From Poa pratensis (Eukaryota; Streptophyta; Magnoliopsida; Poales; Poaceae): a stretch of DNA of 64,000 nt. Of this stretch, positions 1 through 13,100 are shown one piece after another. The stretch lies in the NCBI GenBank assembly GCA_947311845.1, contig CAMZMU010000081.1, positions 2,568,524 through 2,632,523 of the forward strand, read 5' to 3'. The notes under the pieces were generated by a model, which worked only from the letters and a program-made list of their open reading frames with translations, ran no database searches and was not told where the DNA came from. The first letter of the stretch is position 1. The number at the start of each line of letters is the position of its first letter. The position numbers and the translations under genes were made by a program.

Positions 1-432
1 AGCTCGACTCTCGGGAGGGAAATCGACACCGTAGGTAACATCTAAAGATTACGAGAGACGCAAAAACGGAAAAGAAAAGGCGATGCGAATCCATTTTTGC
101 GATCAGATTGTGGTTATACCTTCGCGATCGGTGCAGGGAGCCTGCTTGAGGAAGGCTCGACGACAGCTCGGCGGAGAGCTTCGTGCTGATAACGTGTTAC
201 GCACCCTCTGCCGGCTGGCCGGTCCCGAGGCTGCGTAGCGTAGAGGAAGTAGTCGAAGGACGCAAGGTATGGCACAAGTAGTCTTTATTATCAATTGGTG
301 TCTCTCTCCATACAATACATGGGGTATATATAAGAGGGAGAGGGGCTAGGGTTGAGGACCAATCTAGGGGAAAACCCCCCACCCAAGAAAGGGTGGGCCC
401 GTACGAGTCACGTACGGGTCGGTTTCCCAACA
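1..432 (-). mobile_element. Copia-like retrotransposon, 5' LTR (184-432) and start of internal region
   Basis: Read on the minus strand, the LTR starts TGTTGGGAAACC at 432 and ends ACGTTATCAGCA at 184, an end typical of plant Ty1/copia LTRs. A TATA-like stretch (tatatata near 315-322) lies in promoter orientation for the minus strand. The 5 bases flanking the LTR (cttcg at 179-183, gtaat at 433-437) do not match, so this is not a solo LTR; the internal leader appears to continue through 183-1 and off the window. No gag motif is readable in the 183 bases available. The copia assignment rests on LTR end style only. Confidence 0.5.
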
Positions 433-676
433 GTAATCTTAATATAAGGTTGTAAGCGTTTTGGGTCTCTCTACGGTTCAGGTGATGTCACCGTACGGGC
501 CAACCCACCGAAACACGGATCACAAAGCAAAAGGACGATCGGATGGCCACGGATGCGACTGAGACATAATCTATGTCTCAGCTAGCTGAGACTTAGCAAA
601 ACCGTAATTTGTAGGAGTTTTTTTTTTGCGAAACAATTTGTACGAGTTTATGATGTTCCCGATACCATATTAGAAA
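433..676. other. Unassigned spacer with a small perfect hairpin
   Basis: No gene or repeat family is recognised. A perfect inverted repeat lies at 559-568 and 572-581 (CTGAGACATA, 3-base loop, TATGTCTCAG), followed by a further partial arm to 592. It could be the end of a small unrecognised inverted-repeat element. Confidence 0.3.
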
Positions 677-703
677 CTAGCAAACGTGCCCGTTGCTACG
701 GGC
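677..703 (-). mobile_element. Helitron 3' terminus, minus strand
   Basis: On the minus strand the sequence has a hairpin with stem GCCCGT/ACGGGC (688-693 and 698-703) and a 4-base loop, then a short spacer, then CTAG (677-680) followed by T on that strand. Hairpin plus CTRR before a T is the known 3' end of plant Helitrons, which insert between A and T. The body would extend rightward, but I could not place its 5' TC end; 704-1600 holds no recognisable coding sequence. Confidence 0.55.
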
Positions 704-1599
704 TTTATTGATTTTCAACTAATTTAGAATAATATAATTTTGGGATTCTCATATTTCCACGCTTTATCAGTCCTCAGCTCTTGTTTAGCATAATTACAAC
801 TAAGAACCCTATATTTAAAAAATACACCTATTTTTCGGCTCAGTCCATGATGAATTTTAAAAGCATATGAAAATCCTATATTGAACATTGAGCAGAGAGA
901 AGTGGGAAATGAGCTGCAATCGTTCTTCAACCCAACTCACAAAAAAATACATAATGCAGCCTCTTTTTCTTATTTATTAGTCAAACTACAGGACAGAGTC
1001 AAACACCTTGACTGAAACTATGGGCTCAGGAAACTCAAGTGTGATGCGCGTCGGGCTCCAAATCCGGTTCAGTATTTAGTAACGCAACTGTTTATGCAGG
1101 CTCTTTGAAATTTATCATAGAGCCATACAGTGAGAATGGGACCATGTCACGCCTGCTGTACCATCCCTGCTCATGACCGAGGTTGCGAGTATTTTATTCG
1201 TCGAATCGGCAGTCGGCGCCGAGTTTTCCTTTTCCCGGAACCATAAAGAATATGAAGTTTGAGATATCTCTTCTTCGCTGCAACTTAAAAAGTTTCTCAC
1301 CAAGTTAGGTAAAGAAAGTCTCCAAAGCTAATTTCTTCTCCGGTCACACCGCAAGATTCCTGCTGATGACGCAATTTTCTGAAATTGGCTGCCCTAGTAT
1401 ATATCCTCAAGTAGATGATGCATGGGTATATAACTTCATGCATTGATTGCCAGGAAAACCAAATATGCCTAGTATATTGCACGGGAGTATTTCAGCAAAC
1501 ACATGGTGATCATGAGTGGCATGTGCTTTGCATAGAGTGTCACCATATGTCCATTTCTCTTTTAAATGTTATGACAAACCCAGGCCTCCCAGCCATCCG

Positions 1600-2250
1600 G
1601 GAGAGTCCCCTTACGGGCAGCTTATCTTGACCGTTCTTCCCTGGTTTTTCCTCCGGTTTTTACTCAGCGTAGATTGGCTGCCGTTGGATCCCTCCCAGGC
1701 CGGTCCGCGCGCTTTTTTCTCCGCTCTACCGGTTTTCACGCGCGAAAGGGCAAGCGACGGGAGCAACGCGGGGCCTTCCGCATCTCTTCACTGCCGCGAA
1801 AGGGCAGGGTTCCGCGAGTGAAACCTAGATCGAGGAGCCCCGCGCCTCCTCCTCCCCCTCCTCCCCGCATACATTTCACCTCCTCGCCCTCTCACCTCGC
1901 CGTCTGTTGCAGCGTCCGGTTCGGCTCGCGTCGCCCTCCTTTTCCGCGCGTCCGCGGCGGCGGCGGTCGAGCCGTCGGAGGGGAAGGAGTGGAAGCGGAA
2001 GGCGCTGGTGGTGTCCAAGAAGAAGAGGCGGAGCTGCTGCCCTTCGACCCCAGCGAGGAGCCCGTCCGGCGCCTCACGCAGCGGCCGGTTCGGCTCCCGT
2101 CTTGTTCTCGCCTAGAGCCGCAGAGGAGAGGAAGAGGACGGCCGTTGATTCTTGAGCTCTCTCTGTTTCTTCCGGGGTATTTTCTCGTTTCGTATGCTTG
2201 CATCTCGTGCCTTGCATCTTACATGTTTGATGAAATGTCTGCTGCCTAAC
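1600..2250 (+). promoter_or_regulatory. GC-rich, CpG-rich segment, possible promoter and first exon of the Rep-helicase Helitron
   Basis: Base composition changes sharply here to GC-rich with many CpG, as in grass promoters and 5' exons. Open frames exist on both strands (for example 1674-2249), but they are arginine/proline/serine-rich composition artefacts with no domain. Downstream, 3068-3131 looks like a small exon flanked by a polypyrimidine-AG and a GTGAG donor, which fits a spliced leader running into the Rep-helicase gene. The role is inferred from position; the Helitron's 5' TC end probably lies in or just before this stretch but was not found. Confidence 0.3.
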
Positions 2251-2253
2251 TCG

Positions 2254-2960
2254 TCTGTTTTCCTAGGTTTTATTATTGACCAACCGTGTTCTGCTGCTGC
2301 TCGCCCGTGCTGTCCGTGTTCTGCTGCTGCTCGACCGTGTGCTGCTTCTACTCGGCCGTGCAAAAGTTTTGTCTCTCTCGTTAAACAGCAATTTTGCTTC
2401 TACTAAATTTCCATGTTATGGTTTGCTCTTTCGGGTTTACAGATTCCGTGAAGTATGGTATGTTATAATTAGCTTACCTAAATTGTGCTTCTGATTTGCT
2501 TGGTTGGATTAGAATCTGTTTTCCTAGGTTTTATTATTGACCAACCGTGTTCTGCTGCTGCTCGCCCGTGCTGTCCGTGTTCTGCTGCTGCTCGATCGTG
2601 TGCTGCTTCTACTCGACTGTGCAAAAGGTTTGTCTCTCTCGTTAAACAGCAATTTTGCTTCTACTAAATTGCCATGTTATGGTTTGCTCTTTCGGGTTTA
2701 CAGATTCCGTGAAGTATGGTATCTTATAATTAGCTTACCTAAATTGTGCTTCTGATTTGCTTGGTTGGACTGGAATTCACACATTATGCATCGGATGCAA
2801 ATGGAAGCTTACAGATTCCGTGAAGTATGGTATCAGAATATATTGGTCACAAAGTATTTTGTACCAAATTATAATTAGCTTACCTAAATTGTGCTTCTGA
2901 TTTCCTTGGTTGGACTGCAATTCACACATTATGCATCGGATGCAAATGGATGGTTAAATT
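2254..2960 (+). repeat. 261-bp tandem duplication plus third partial copy
   Basis: A unit opening 'tctgttttcctaggtttt' occurs at 2254-2514 and again at 2515-2775 with a few differences, a period of 261 bp. The unit itself contains short repeats of 'ctgctgctgctcg'. Its last part ('acagattccgtgaagtatgg' onward) recurs a third time at about 2812-2950. The block sits in what appears to be intron or leader sequence upstream of the Rep-helicase gene. No coding role is seen. Confidence 0.85.
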
Positions 2961-3067
2961 TATACTCTATTAATCCTGTCAAGTGCATGTGCTGCATATG
3001 GTTTATAGATATCTTGCATATATTTTTATAAGATAAGAGGTCCTAACAATCTTTTTCCTCTTTGCAG

Positions 3068-4219
3068 CCGCTACTTGGGTGCTAAACGAATAATGGGGAG
3101 TGAAGTCATATGTCCACTGGAGAGAATATAGGTGAGATATATTTGTTTTTTAGTACCATTTCCGGATTCAGTTAGCTGAAAGATAATACAAATGAGCAAT
3201 CTTTTACCATGTGATTGTGCTTTCTCGGATCAATGAGGTGACTGAGTCAAGTTAATAATACAGTAAGTGAATGAGTCTTTTATCAGGCATTAATGTCATG
3301 TGATCATCCTAAATAGTCTTTACCATTTAAATACTCCCACCTAAAACATGCTTGAGTAAGCTTTCCAGCCATTAATGTCCTGTGATCATCCTAAATAGAA
3401 ATGTCGTAACACCAGCTGGACCTATTCTTCAGACCATCGCTTTTTGGACATCCATCTTTTATTAGCTATTAAGATTCATTGCATGATTATTTATCTTGTG
3501 CACTCTTGTTCCATATTCGATGATTGTGTATCGTTCAGTTGGTAGCAGCTTTCTTGGTTTGTTCTTAGGTCTTTTAGGGTAATCTCTGCCAGCAAACATT
3601 TGGTGCGCCTTTTTGCTAGCAGGTTCCTTTTTATAGATGTTTCTGTTCTTTACTCTTCAGAGTGTCTTTTTGCTATCTTTGAGCAGTAATTTGTTTTGGC
3701 TGCTTTCGATGGGGAGACATGCTCCTTTGCTTTCGTACATGTTTCTTCTTCGAAGATCTTCGAGCAATACGTTTTGTTGGCTGCTTCTTCCTTTGTTGCA
3801 TGTAGCCTTTTTACTTGAGACGTTTCGTGTTTGCAGATGTCGTGTACCGTTTTCCTGATATTACTTCTGTTTGCCTTGTGTCGCTGTCGTTCAGACAGGT
3901 CTAGCAGATTCAAAGTATTTCGTAGGCTTGATCCTGCCCGCGCTGTGCTCACTGCTCCTCTCAAGGTTAGTTTCTTCGCTATAAAATATGTACTGTATAT
4001 ATATGTGATATGTGCCTCTGCTGTTCTTGTATGACGGCGTATAGGGAGTCTATGCGTTCTGCTGTTCTTGTCGCTGTATGTGCTGCTAGGCACGCCGGAA
4101 GATTGGAGAGAGAGGCCGTTGTGCGAGATGGGTCATTTAGTACACCTCCTGTTGGACAGGGGACGTTAGACTGGAATTTATTGTGCTCTCGGCTTATGAC
4201 ATCCCTGCGTAATGTGTAG
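3068..4219 (+). other. Leader exons and a small candidate ORF upstream of the Rep-helicase gene
   Basis: Segments with good plant splice signals appear here: 3068-3131 (acceptor ttgcag, donor gtgaga) and 3837-3898 (acceptor ttgcag, starting with ATG). An open frame at 4010-4219 encodes about 69 residues and ends 575 bases before the Rep-helicase ATG. I recognise no domain. It may be an extra short Helitron protein, an upstream ORF, or only 5' untranslated exons. The remaining 4220-4793 is T-rich intron-like sequence. Confidence 0.25.
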
Positions 4220-4793
4220 TTTCAGAGTTTCTGCTACTGTTTCTTGTACTGGAAGCAGATTGCTTACTGTTTGAGAAATTTCTACAATGAGGTGTGGGTT
4301 GTAGTGAAAGTTTCATGTGCTCGGTTGTGCTATTTCCTGCCCCATTCTCTGCTCTGCTCGTCCTGCAAATAAACCTTGTTCTTTTAGTGTTTTTGTTTGT
4401 CCCATTTCTTTTGTTTCGCTGTTAGTTGCTTTGGATAAACAAAACTAGCTTCCTGTTGACTCCAATAGAAGGATTTTTTTATAAAGTTGCTGGAAGATTA
4501 TTGTTTACGTTAGTGGTAAATTAATTCCATTGTCATGGCCTGTATTCTTTTCTTTTCTTTTTCTTTGGTTCTTTTTTTAAGGTTTGTTTCTTACTTTCCT
4601 AATTTTAAAAAGGGTATTTGCTCATGCCTTCAGTATGGTTGTTTCTGGCTTTAGTGGATGCTTGCTTCTTTAAGCTTCTCTGATTGCTTGGGTGCTTTCT
4701 TGATTTCTCCAGTGATGTTCGTTCTATGATGTAGGTGTGCGTGCCACTGTTTTTGCTATGGGTTCCCTCGTGCATATGTCCTAGAGTAGACGC

Positions 4794-7700
4794 TATGGAA
4801 GGCCCTCCTGCTGTCCGTCGCCGCCGCAGGGCGGCTGCTGGGGTGGCTCTTGTGCCTCTTCCTCGTGCTTCTCGCTGTAAGGAGCCTGCTGACCGTCGCC
4901 GCCGCAAGGCAGCAGCTGGGGTTGCTCTTGTGCATGCTCCTCGTGCTTCTCGCAGTAAGAAACCTGTGCTACCACCGCCGCCGGTCTTTGTTGGGTATAT
5001 TGCTTCAGGCCTTCCCAAGAGAAAATGTACGGCCTTGTTTTTCACTTTTCGGTAGTCCGTGTTTTTATATTACCTTATTGATGAGTTTGCTTTTGGTGTT
5101 AATCTGTTATTGCTGTAGACGATGGTTTCTTCCCTGTTCTTAGCTCTGAAGTTACTGCTGCGAATCGAAAGAAACGCAAGGTCATACATGATAGATGGTG
5201 TGGTCGTACACCAGGTGCTTATTTAGTTCCTTTGCTGTTGTTTATTTCCTTAGGCTTGTCTTGTGTTTACGATGCCGTGTGAGGTTTTTGATTGCTGTTT
5301 TTCGTACAGATGCCCCGTTTATTTCTCCCTTAGATCCTTCATGGGTTGGTTTCACGGATGAGGAGGTTGACATTTTAAAAGGTAAGACATGCGAGGTTTT
5401 GTTTGTGCTACGCTTGTCTTAGCGGAGACTGTTGCCGTATTCTGCCATCTAAAAACATATTTGTTCCTTAGCTGGTTATGTAGGCAGGTCTTTCTATGGA
5501 GGACCAGGGTATAGATGTCGTCACTGTAAGGCGAGCTTCTGGTACTTTGAGAGAACGCGGTCCTTATCTGCGGTGACGGATAGGCGGGTTGTCTACCACC
5601 TGTGCTGCAAGGGTGGGAAAGTATTTGTTGAGCCTTTTAAAAAACCACCTCAGTTTCTTCTTGACCTCCTAAAATTTGATGGCCCCCCACAGGCTAAAGC
5701 ATTCATTGAAAAAATTCGGCAATATAACTGTCTATTTGCTTTTACTTCCATGGGGGCAAACATAGATCGTTCGGTAAATGATGGTGGTGGTCCAAACATT
5801 TTTAAAATCTCTGGAAATATATGTCATCGCATTGGATCTCTTTTGCCTCAGGAAGGGGATAGTCCAAAATTTGCTGAGCTCTATGTATTTCATGGTGGAG
5901 ATGAAATTGATAATCGAATTCAGGCTTTGACAAGGGAGGATAGAATTCTGGGCGGATTAGATAGGGATATTGTTAATGGTCTCAAGGACATGCTTGACGA
6001 ACATAATTCTCTTGTAAAAAAATTCCGATGGCTAAGGAGGTTTTGCTTGAAAATGAGTTTGCTGAGGTTTCTATTCGTATAGTTGCCCTGGCAAAGATGA
6101 TGGGCCTCAGTTCAATCTTCCTTCCACGGATGAGCTTGCATGTTTAGTTGTTGGCGAGTTAACATTGGAGACTCCTTGCCGTGATATAATAATACGTGGT
6201 AGAGGAACTCGTTTGCAGCGAATTTCATCTCTACATCCTGCTTATATGGCTTTACAATACCCTCTACTCTTTCCGTTTGGTGAGCGTGGATTTCAGCTTG
6301 GTGTAAAATATAACACGGTAGATCCTTCGAATTCACAAAAAAGACAGAAAATGACCATGCAGGATTTCTATTGTTTTTGTTCACACTATAAAGAAGGCCA
6401 GCACAACCCCTATCTATCTTGTGGTCTGTTGTCTAACCAGGCGATAGTAGATTCCCGGGTATGCATAGATGAGGCGAGGCTAAAATTTATTTTGCTGTCA
6501 AACGATGATTTAAGGGCTGAGAATTTGCAAGGGCTTGTAGATGCGGTTGGAGCAGGCCGTATGGATGGAAGTTCAGTTGGTAAAAAAAATATATTGCCCT
6601 CTTCATTTACTGGTGGCCGGCGTTATATGATAGAAAATTTTCAGGATGCGGTAGCTATCTCCCGTGTTCATGGTTGTCCTGATCTTTTTTCTACCTTCAC
6701 ATGTAATCCTAAGTGGCCTGAGATAATGGAGGCTCTTTCTGTTGAACCTGGCCAAAAACCACACAATAGGGCTGATATTACTGTTAGGGTTTACCATATG
6801 AAGCTTAACGAGTACCTTCGTGATATTAGATCTGGAAAGGCATACGGCAAGGTGGTCGCAGGTAATACAGCCTGTTGCTTCCTTTCTCTATAGAGTCGTG
6901 TCTTTCTCTTTGTTTCTTTAACTTGACTACATTTTCCCAGTGTTGCACACTGTGGAATTTCAGAAGAGGGGGCTGCCGCACGCACATATACTTACTTGGC
7001 AAGACAAAGAGGAGCGGGTGAGGTCAGCCCTGCTTTGATCGATTCGTTCGTGTCTGCTGAAATTCCTGATCCCGTGGCAGATCCTCTTGGGTATGCCCTT
7101 GTTGCCGAGTTCATGATGCATGGACCATGTGGGGAGGATAACCCTAAGTGTCCATGTATGAAAGATGGCCTGTGTTCAAAAAAATTCCCTAAAGAATTTC
7201 AGGAAGAAACATCACTTGATGAAAAAGGCTTTCCTGTCTATAGGCGTCCAAATAACGGCCGTTTTATCATGAAAAACAAAGTTAGGCTTGATAATAGGCA
7301 CGTTGTACCTTATAACATGGCAATGCTTAAGAAATATCAGGCTCATTTAAATGTTGAGTGGTGTAACAAAACACATGTCATAAAATATCTCTATAAGTAT
7401 GTTACAAAGGGCCCTGACTATGCAAAGACTCTGTTTAATAAGATTAGAAATGCCGATGATCCAGCTGATGAAGGTGTAGATGAAATTGAAGAGTATAGAG
7501 AAAGTCGTTACATATGTTCCCATGATTCGTTCTGGAGATGTTATGGGTATGACATACACAGCAAAACACCTTCTGTAGATGTGTTCATTTGCTAAATAAA
7601 CATGTTGTGCGGTTTCGTGCGAAGACCAATCTTAAGGCTATTGTTAACAATACCCTGCTGCACAAGACCATGTTGACAGAGTGGTTTGTTGCTAACACTA

Positions 7701-9835
7701 GATACAAAAGTGCCAGGTCTTTAACATACTGTGATTTTCCCACTAAATGGTCTTGGAATGCACAGGGTAAGAAATGGGCAAAAAGAAAACGTAGCAAGAG
7801 AATTGGTAGGATTTATTATGTGCATCCTTCCACTGGTGAACTTTATTATCTTAGAATGTTGCTAATGATTGTAAAAGGCGCAAGGTCTTATGCTGATATT
7901 AGGAGTTACAGTGGCGTTGTGTATGAGACGTTCAAAGATGCATGTGCAGCCAGGGGGTTACTTGGTGATGATAACGAGTGGTTTTGTGCGTTTGATGAGG
8001 CTTTGAAATGGGGTATGGGAAACCAGCTGCGTCAGCTATTTGTTACTATGCTTCTTTTCTGTGGAGTCATTGATGAAAAGGGTTTTTTCGAAAAATATTG
8101 GTTTATATGGCTGAGGACATCCAGTATAGGATTTGTCGTGATCGTCATGATCCTTCGTATTCTGTTCCTGCTGATCAACTCAAAAACTTGCTGTTAGATG
8201 AGTTGTCTCTTATTTTTTCTAAAAACGGATGTAGTATTTTGGATCATAATCTGCCTCTGAAATCTGTGTATGATAGCGTCTCACGGGACAGCAATATGAT
8301 TAGTGATGAACTTTGTCAGGATTTTGAATCACACATTCAAACTGCTGAAGCTATGCTGAAAAAACTTAATAGAGACCAGGAAAAGGCTTTTAAGTCTATA
8401 GTAGATCGAGTTAGGGAGGGCAAGCCTGGGTTATTTTTTGTTTCAGGACATGGTGGTACCGGTAAAACTTTCCTTTGGAATGCTCTTGTTGCGTATCTTC
8501 GAGGATATAAAAGAATTGTTTTAGCTGTCGCCTCTTCGGGTGTTGCATCGCTGCTGCTCCCTGGAGGTAGGACGGCGCACTCTAGATTTAAGATTCCTAT
8601 TGATCTTGATGAAAACGGGGTATGTGACATTCGGAGGTCTACTATGCTATCGTCTTTGATTGAGTCAGCGTCTCTTATTATTTGGGATGAAGCTTTGATG
8701 ACACACAGGAAATGTTTTGAGGCGCTAGATCGAAGCTTGCGTGATGTCTTATCTCACCGTGATCCTTCTCTAGCCGATGTTCCATTCGGTGGTAAGATAG
8801 TGGTCTTGGGTGGTGATCTTAGGCAAATTTTACCTGTTATTGAGGGCGGAACCAGATCTCAGGTTGTCAACGCTGCTGTTACAAATTCTCCTCTGTGGAA
8901 TTATTGCACGGTTCTTCACCTTACTATTAACATGCGGCTTGCTGTTCAGACTGAGGATCCCAATGTGCAGGCTGAGGCGGAGGCTTTTGATCAGTGGGTT
9001 CTGAACATTGGCAATGGCACCATCCCTGCTGTTGCACAGCAGGGGGAATCTGATCCTACCTGGATAAGCATCCCAGCGAACATTTGGTCCACACCGATGG
9101 CCCAAAAATTCCAGCTATTGTCGATGCTGTTTATGTAGATTTCTTGAAGCATTTCTCTGATCCTAGCTATTTGAAAGAGCGAGCTATTTTAACACCGACT
9201 AATGATATAGCTATAACCATCAATGATCATATACTTTCTTTGGTGCCTGGTGAGGAGAGGGAATACTTAAGTTGTGACTCGACAGGAAACTCAGCAGATG
9301 TAGCTCGTAACATAGATATTTTTTATCCTGTTGAAGTTTTGAATACCATCAAAGTAAATAACTTTCCTTACCATAGACTGGTTCTTAAAAAAGGTGTTCC
9401 AATCATGCTCCTTAGGAATATAAGCCAGTCAGCTGGTTTATGTAATGGCACGAGACTTATTGTTACTAAACTTGCTGAGAAGCTCATTGAGGCCGTTGTA
9501 ATGACTGGCTCCAATATCGGAGATATAGTTTATATACCAAGGATATGTTGACTGTTAGAGATCCTAAATGGCCATTTACTTTGCACCGGCGACAGTTTCC
9601 TATTAGAATTTCATATGCCATGACTATTAACAAAAGCCAGGGACAGACTCTTACATCCGTTGGTCTTTATCTAAAAACTCCTGTGTTCACTCATGGCCAG
9701 TTTTATGTCGCGGTGTCACGTGTGACCTCTAAAAAAGCACTCCATATATTGATTGAGAATGAAGATGGTACCTGCGGTTCTGAGACTAGAAATATTGTGT
9801 TCTCTGAGATTTTCGAATCTCTTGTCGATAAATAA
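4794..9835 (+). pseudogene. Helitron Rep-helicase (RepHel), spliced, with seven frameshifts
   Basis: Rolling-circle transposase of a plant Helitron: a HUH/Y2 Rep nuclease nicks and joins one DNA strand, and a PIF1-type helicase unwinds it. Proposed exons: 4794-5026, 5119-5214, 5310-5381, 5484-6861, 6941-9835, all with GT-AG introns. The N-terminal exons are basic (two arginine-rich repeats, then a KKRK nuclear signal). Next is a CxxC zinc-finger-like block near 5520-5610. The Rep motif PHAH is at 6976-6987 and YLYKYVTKG, giving the paired tyrosines, near 7385-7410. Helicase Walker A GHGGTGKT is near 8446-8470, Walker B WDEA near 8680-8695 and the C-terminal KSQGQTL motif near 9630-9655. Frame is lost near 6027, 6087, 7035, 7583, 8096, 9090 and 9545, each a single missing base with no stop by substitution, so sequencing error is a real alternative to decay. 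Confidence 0.9.
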
Positions 9836-10129
9836 TATTAGCGCCATTTATAATTACCTAGCTATGTATATTAGATACTTCTGTGTACTTCAGGTTTCTG
9901 AGCTTTTGAGCTATGTCTTTTGGACAGTTACTTTTGGGTGCAGATTGCCTTACTACTATATGCTTTCTGTTATTTTGCTCTTGTTTAATAAATATAGCGC
10001 TCCCAGGTATAAATCTATCTTCTTGCCTATGATTTCCTTTGCCTCCACCTATTATTCCTCTCTGTTCAGTTTGGCCAGCCATCACACTATCCTTGCTGTT
10101 TTAATCGTGCTTATCATATTTTTTTTCAG
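9836..10129 (+). other. Spacer between RepHel and the RPA-like gene
   Basis: T-rich sequence between the RepHel stop codon (9833-9835) and the RPA-like ATG at 10130. It ends in a long T tract directly before 'cagATG', so it may hold an intron or the promoter of the second gene. No ORF is supported. Confidence 0.4.
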
Positions 10130-13100
10130 ATGGCGTGTAGCAAACTTTCTGAGATTAGCAGTGGTAGTGACCAGTGGACCATTTGTGTTCTTGTTTCTCG
10201 CCTGTGGCATTTCCGTGGCGGAACTGATGAAGGTCCAATCAAGCATACTGACCTTGTCCTGCTTGTTAGTGAGGTGAGTGCTACAGCTTTAGAGTGGACT
10301 AGGCTCTTGTTGTGTTGTTGTAGGCAGATTCATTTCTTTGTTTACTGGTGAGTCTAATGTAATTGATATTTCTTCAGGGAACTCACATGTATGGTCAGAT
10401 CCCTTCAACTAGAGGCACAGCAGATCGCCTAAAAGATGTGTTGAAGGAAGGAAAGGTCTATGTTATTAAAAAGTTCTTTTGCAACGACTCAACGACATCT
10501 TATAGGCCTGTGGAGAGCCCTTTCATGGTACAGTTTACAAGATATACCGTGGGTGAAGCAAGACATGGTGTGGAAGACACTTTTCCATTCTGCACGTATA
10601 ACCTGACTGCTTTCGCGGATATACCAAAGCCCAGCCAAACCCCTGATCGTTTCGTAGGTTAGTTTTATATTCTGACAATTCTGCTTTACACTCCTTCTAT
10701 TCAATGGTCCATTGTCACCCTATGTCCATTTTACCTGTGATTTATATATCTCACTTTCAGCTTATGGGTTTGACTTGGGTTTTCTAATTTGTTTTGTTGC
10801 AGATGTTATTGGCAACATTACTATGGTTTCTGATGTGACATCTGTCCAGTCCATGTACCAGACAACGGCTTCAAACACAAGGACAATTATGTTGACTGAC
10901 CTGCTGTGAGTTGTTGTGTTTCTTATCTACTTTACTTCATACTCACTGTAAGTGTCATTGATTCACGTTTCTTACTGTTACTATGCATGTCGTTATGCAG
11001 GGGCAATGAGCTGAAGATTATTCTCTGGGATGACCGTGCCGTCGAATTTGACGGGGAGGCAGTTTGTGATATGGGTGCTAAAGAGCCAGTCATTGCTATC
11101 TTTGTTGGAACGCTGCCTAAAATGGCTAGTGGTAATTGCTAGGATCCTTCGTACTTTATAATCTTAGCTTACTATTTCTGTTACTCTCCTGCTATGTGTG
11201 TTCCTTACTATTGAGATGTTTTGTTATCGTTTATTTACTACCTGTGTTAAACTGTGGCTTACTGCCATGTGCTTGCCTTGTTGCTTAGATATTGGTTGTT
11301 TCTCATTCCGTGATGTTGCTGTAGGTGTTAGAATCCTCAGTGGGAGTGCTGCCTGCCGCTGGTATATCAATGAGGATATCCCTGACATTAATTCGTTCCG
11401 TGCAAGGTTTATTTTAAATGACCCCGGTGCTCCTGTCTTGGTCTTATGTTCATTTCAGCTACTTTGTACTTACCTTTGGTATTTCTTTCTGCAGTCTTGA
11501 GAGCAGTTTATTCCTCTGGCAGCCTATGTTCCTACAGGGCCAGATGCTCTTATATCTAGGCCTCAGGAAAAACCAACTGATAAGACCGTCAAAGAGCTTA
11601 CTGACCTTAATCCTTTTGTTGACATGGTAACGCGTGTTGTTTCTCCGCTTCAGCACATGATCTTTTGTAGGCCAGCATATCATTCATATCTGCTATTTCT
11701 ATTCTCCAGAACAAGCGTTTCTTCTGTACTGTCACTGTTGACAGGCTTGGCTCTGATCACCTTTGTGGTTCCCTTCATGTTCCACGTGCTGCAAGTCTTC
11801 TAAACATAATGGCTATCATCAGTATAAATGCTCGGACGATGCTTGCTCCTCTGTTGATGCGGACCCAACGTGAGCAGCTTTAACATTTATTTCTTTGATT
11901 TAGTACTGGCTACTACCTGTGATCTAATACCTTATTTTGCTCTTGAATTTCAGGTACTGTGTTTCTGTCTTTGCATCTGATGGCACGGCGGAAACTGAAT
12001 TTGTGATGTTTGACAAGGTCGCGGCAGGTGTGGAAAATCATTGCTTGCTATACTTCGTCAGAAGTATCCCGGTTGTGCTACTGTAGATGAGATGGCCAGC
12101 CTTGCCAGGCATGACGTCAAATAACATCTGCTCATTGGGCAGAAATACAAGCTCATGGTCTCCATATCAAAAAAATGAAAACTCAAAAATGGCGAGGATT
12201 TGTCTTACTACAGACCTGAGTTGCCTCCCTATAGCCCCGTTGCTTCTGGGTCTGGCAAGGATACATCGGTCACCGGTGTTTGTGGTGAAAAGCTCCCTGT
12301 CTTATGACTGGTTTTCTTGCCTGGATTAGACACACCTCCTCCAGCGGGTGTTGTGCTTGGTTCTCCTGCAGCTCAGGTATAGCCCACACAATGCATTCTC
12401 ATCTGTTGGTTTCTTTCACAGGCTTTTCCTCTTTCTAAATGCTGATTTTTCTTGCTCAGGCACACACACCTGCTTCCGCTGGCAAGATCGCTCCCTCGAC
12501 TCCATCTCCAGGGTACTGAATTCCGAAGTGTTATGAAGGTGTATAGCTCTTGTCCATTTGGTTCCTTCATTTTCTTATCGTCCTATTATTTATTACAACA
12601 GCCCTGTTGCCCCGAATGCGTGGCGCAAGGCGCTCTTTGTTTGGTAAATCTCCCAAAGGAAAGCCTGACACTGTGCTAGAGGATGGTGCTTCATCTGCCC
12701 AGGTGCTGGTTGTTTGTTTTCCTACTTACTGATTCTCTCTCTAAACCCTTGCTGATCTTGCTTTGACTTTTTTGGATTGGGAAATCATGTAGGCTGTTGT
12801 GGAAGCTGTGGTGGGTGATCCTTCCACAAATGTTCAAGAGAAAGATGTTGATGACGTGCCCCCTAAGATCAAGAGGTCTGGCTTAAGTGCCTATGAATAC
12901 TGCAATGTTTCTACTATATAAGTTCAGCTCCAGGGCACATATTTTCTCTTTGCATGCTGTTTTTTAGTTTACAGTATGTGAAATAAGGGTATAAGAGTTT
13001 CGATTCCACTGATTTTACAGTGCACTTGCCAACCCGTACCTTTATTGTCTGTTGGAAATATATTTAACATGTGGTTTTCTCGTGTGTCAGGCCTCCGCCC

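Noticed and set aside
1674..2249. 191-codon plus-strand open frame
   Set aside because: GC-rich composition opens both strands; the product is low-complexity arginine/proline/serine and has no domain or conserved start.
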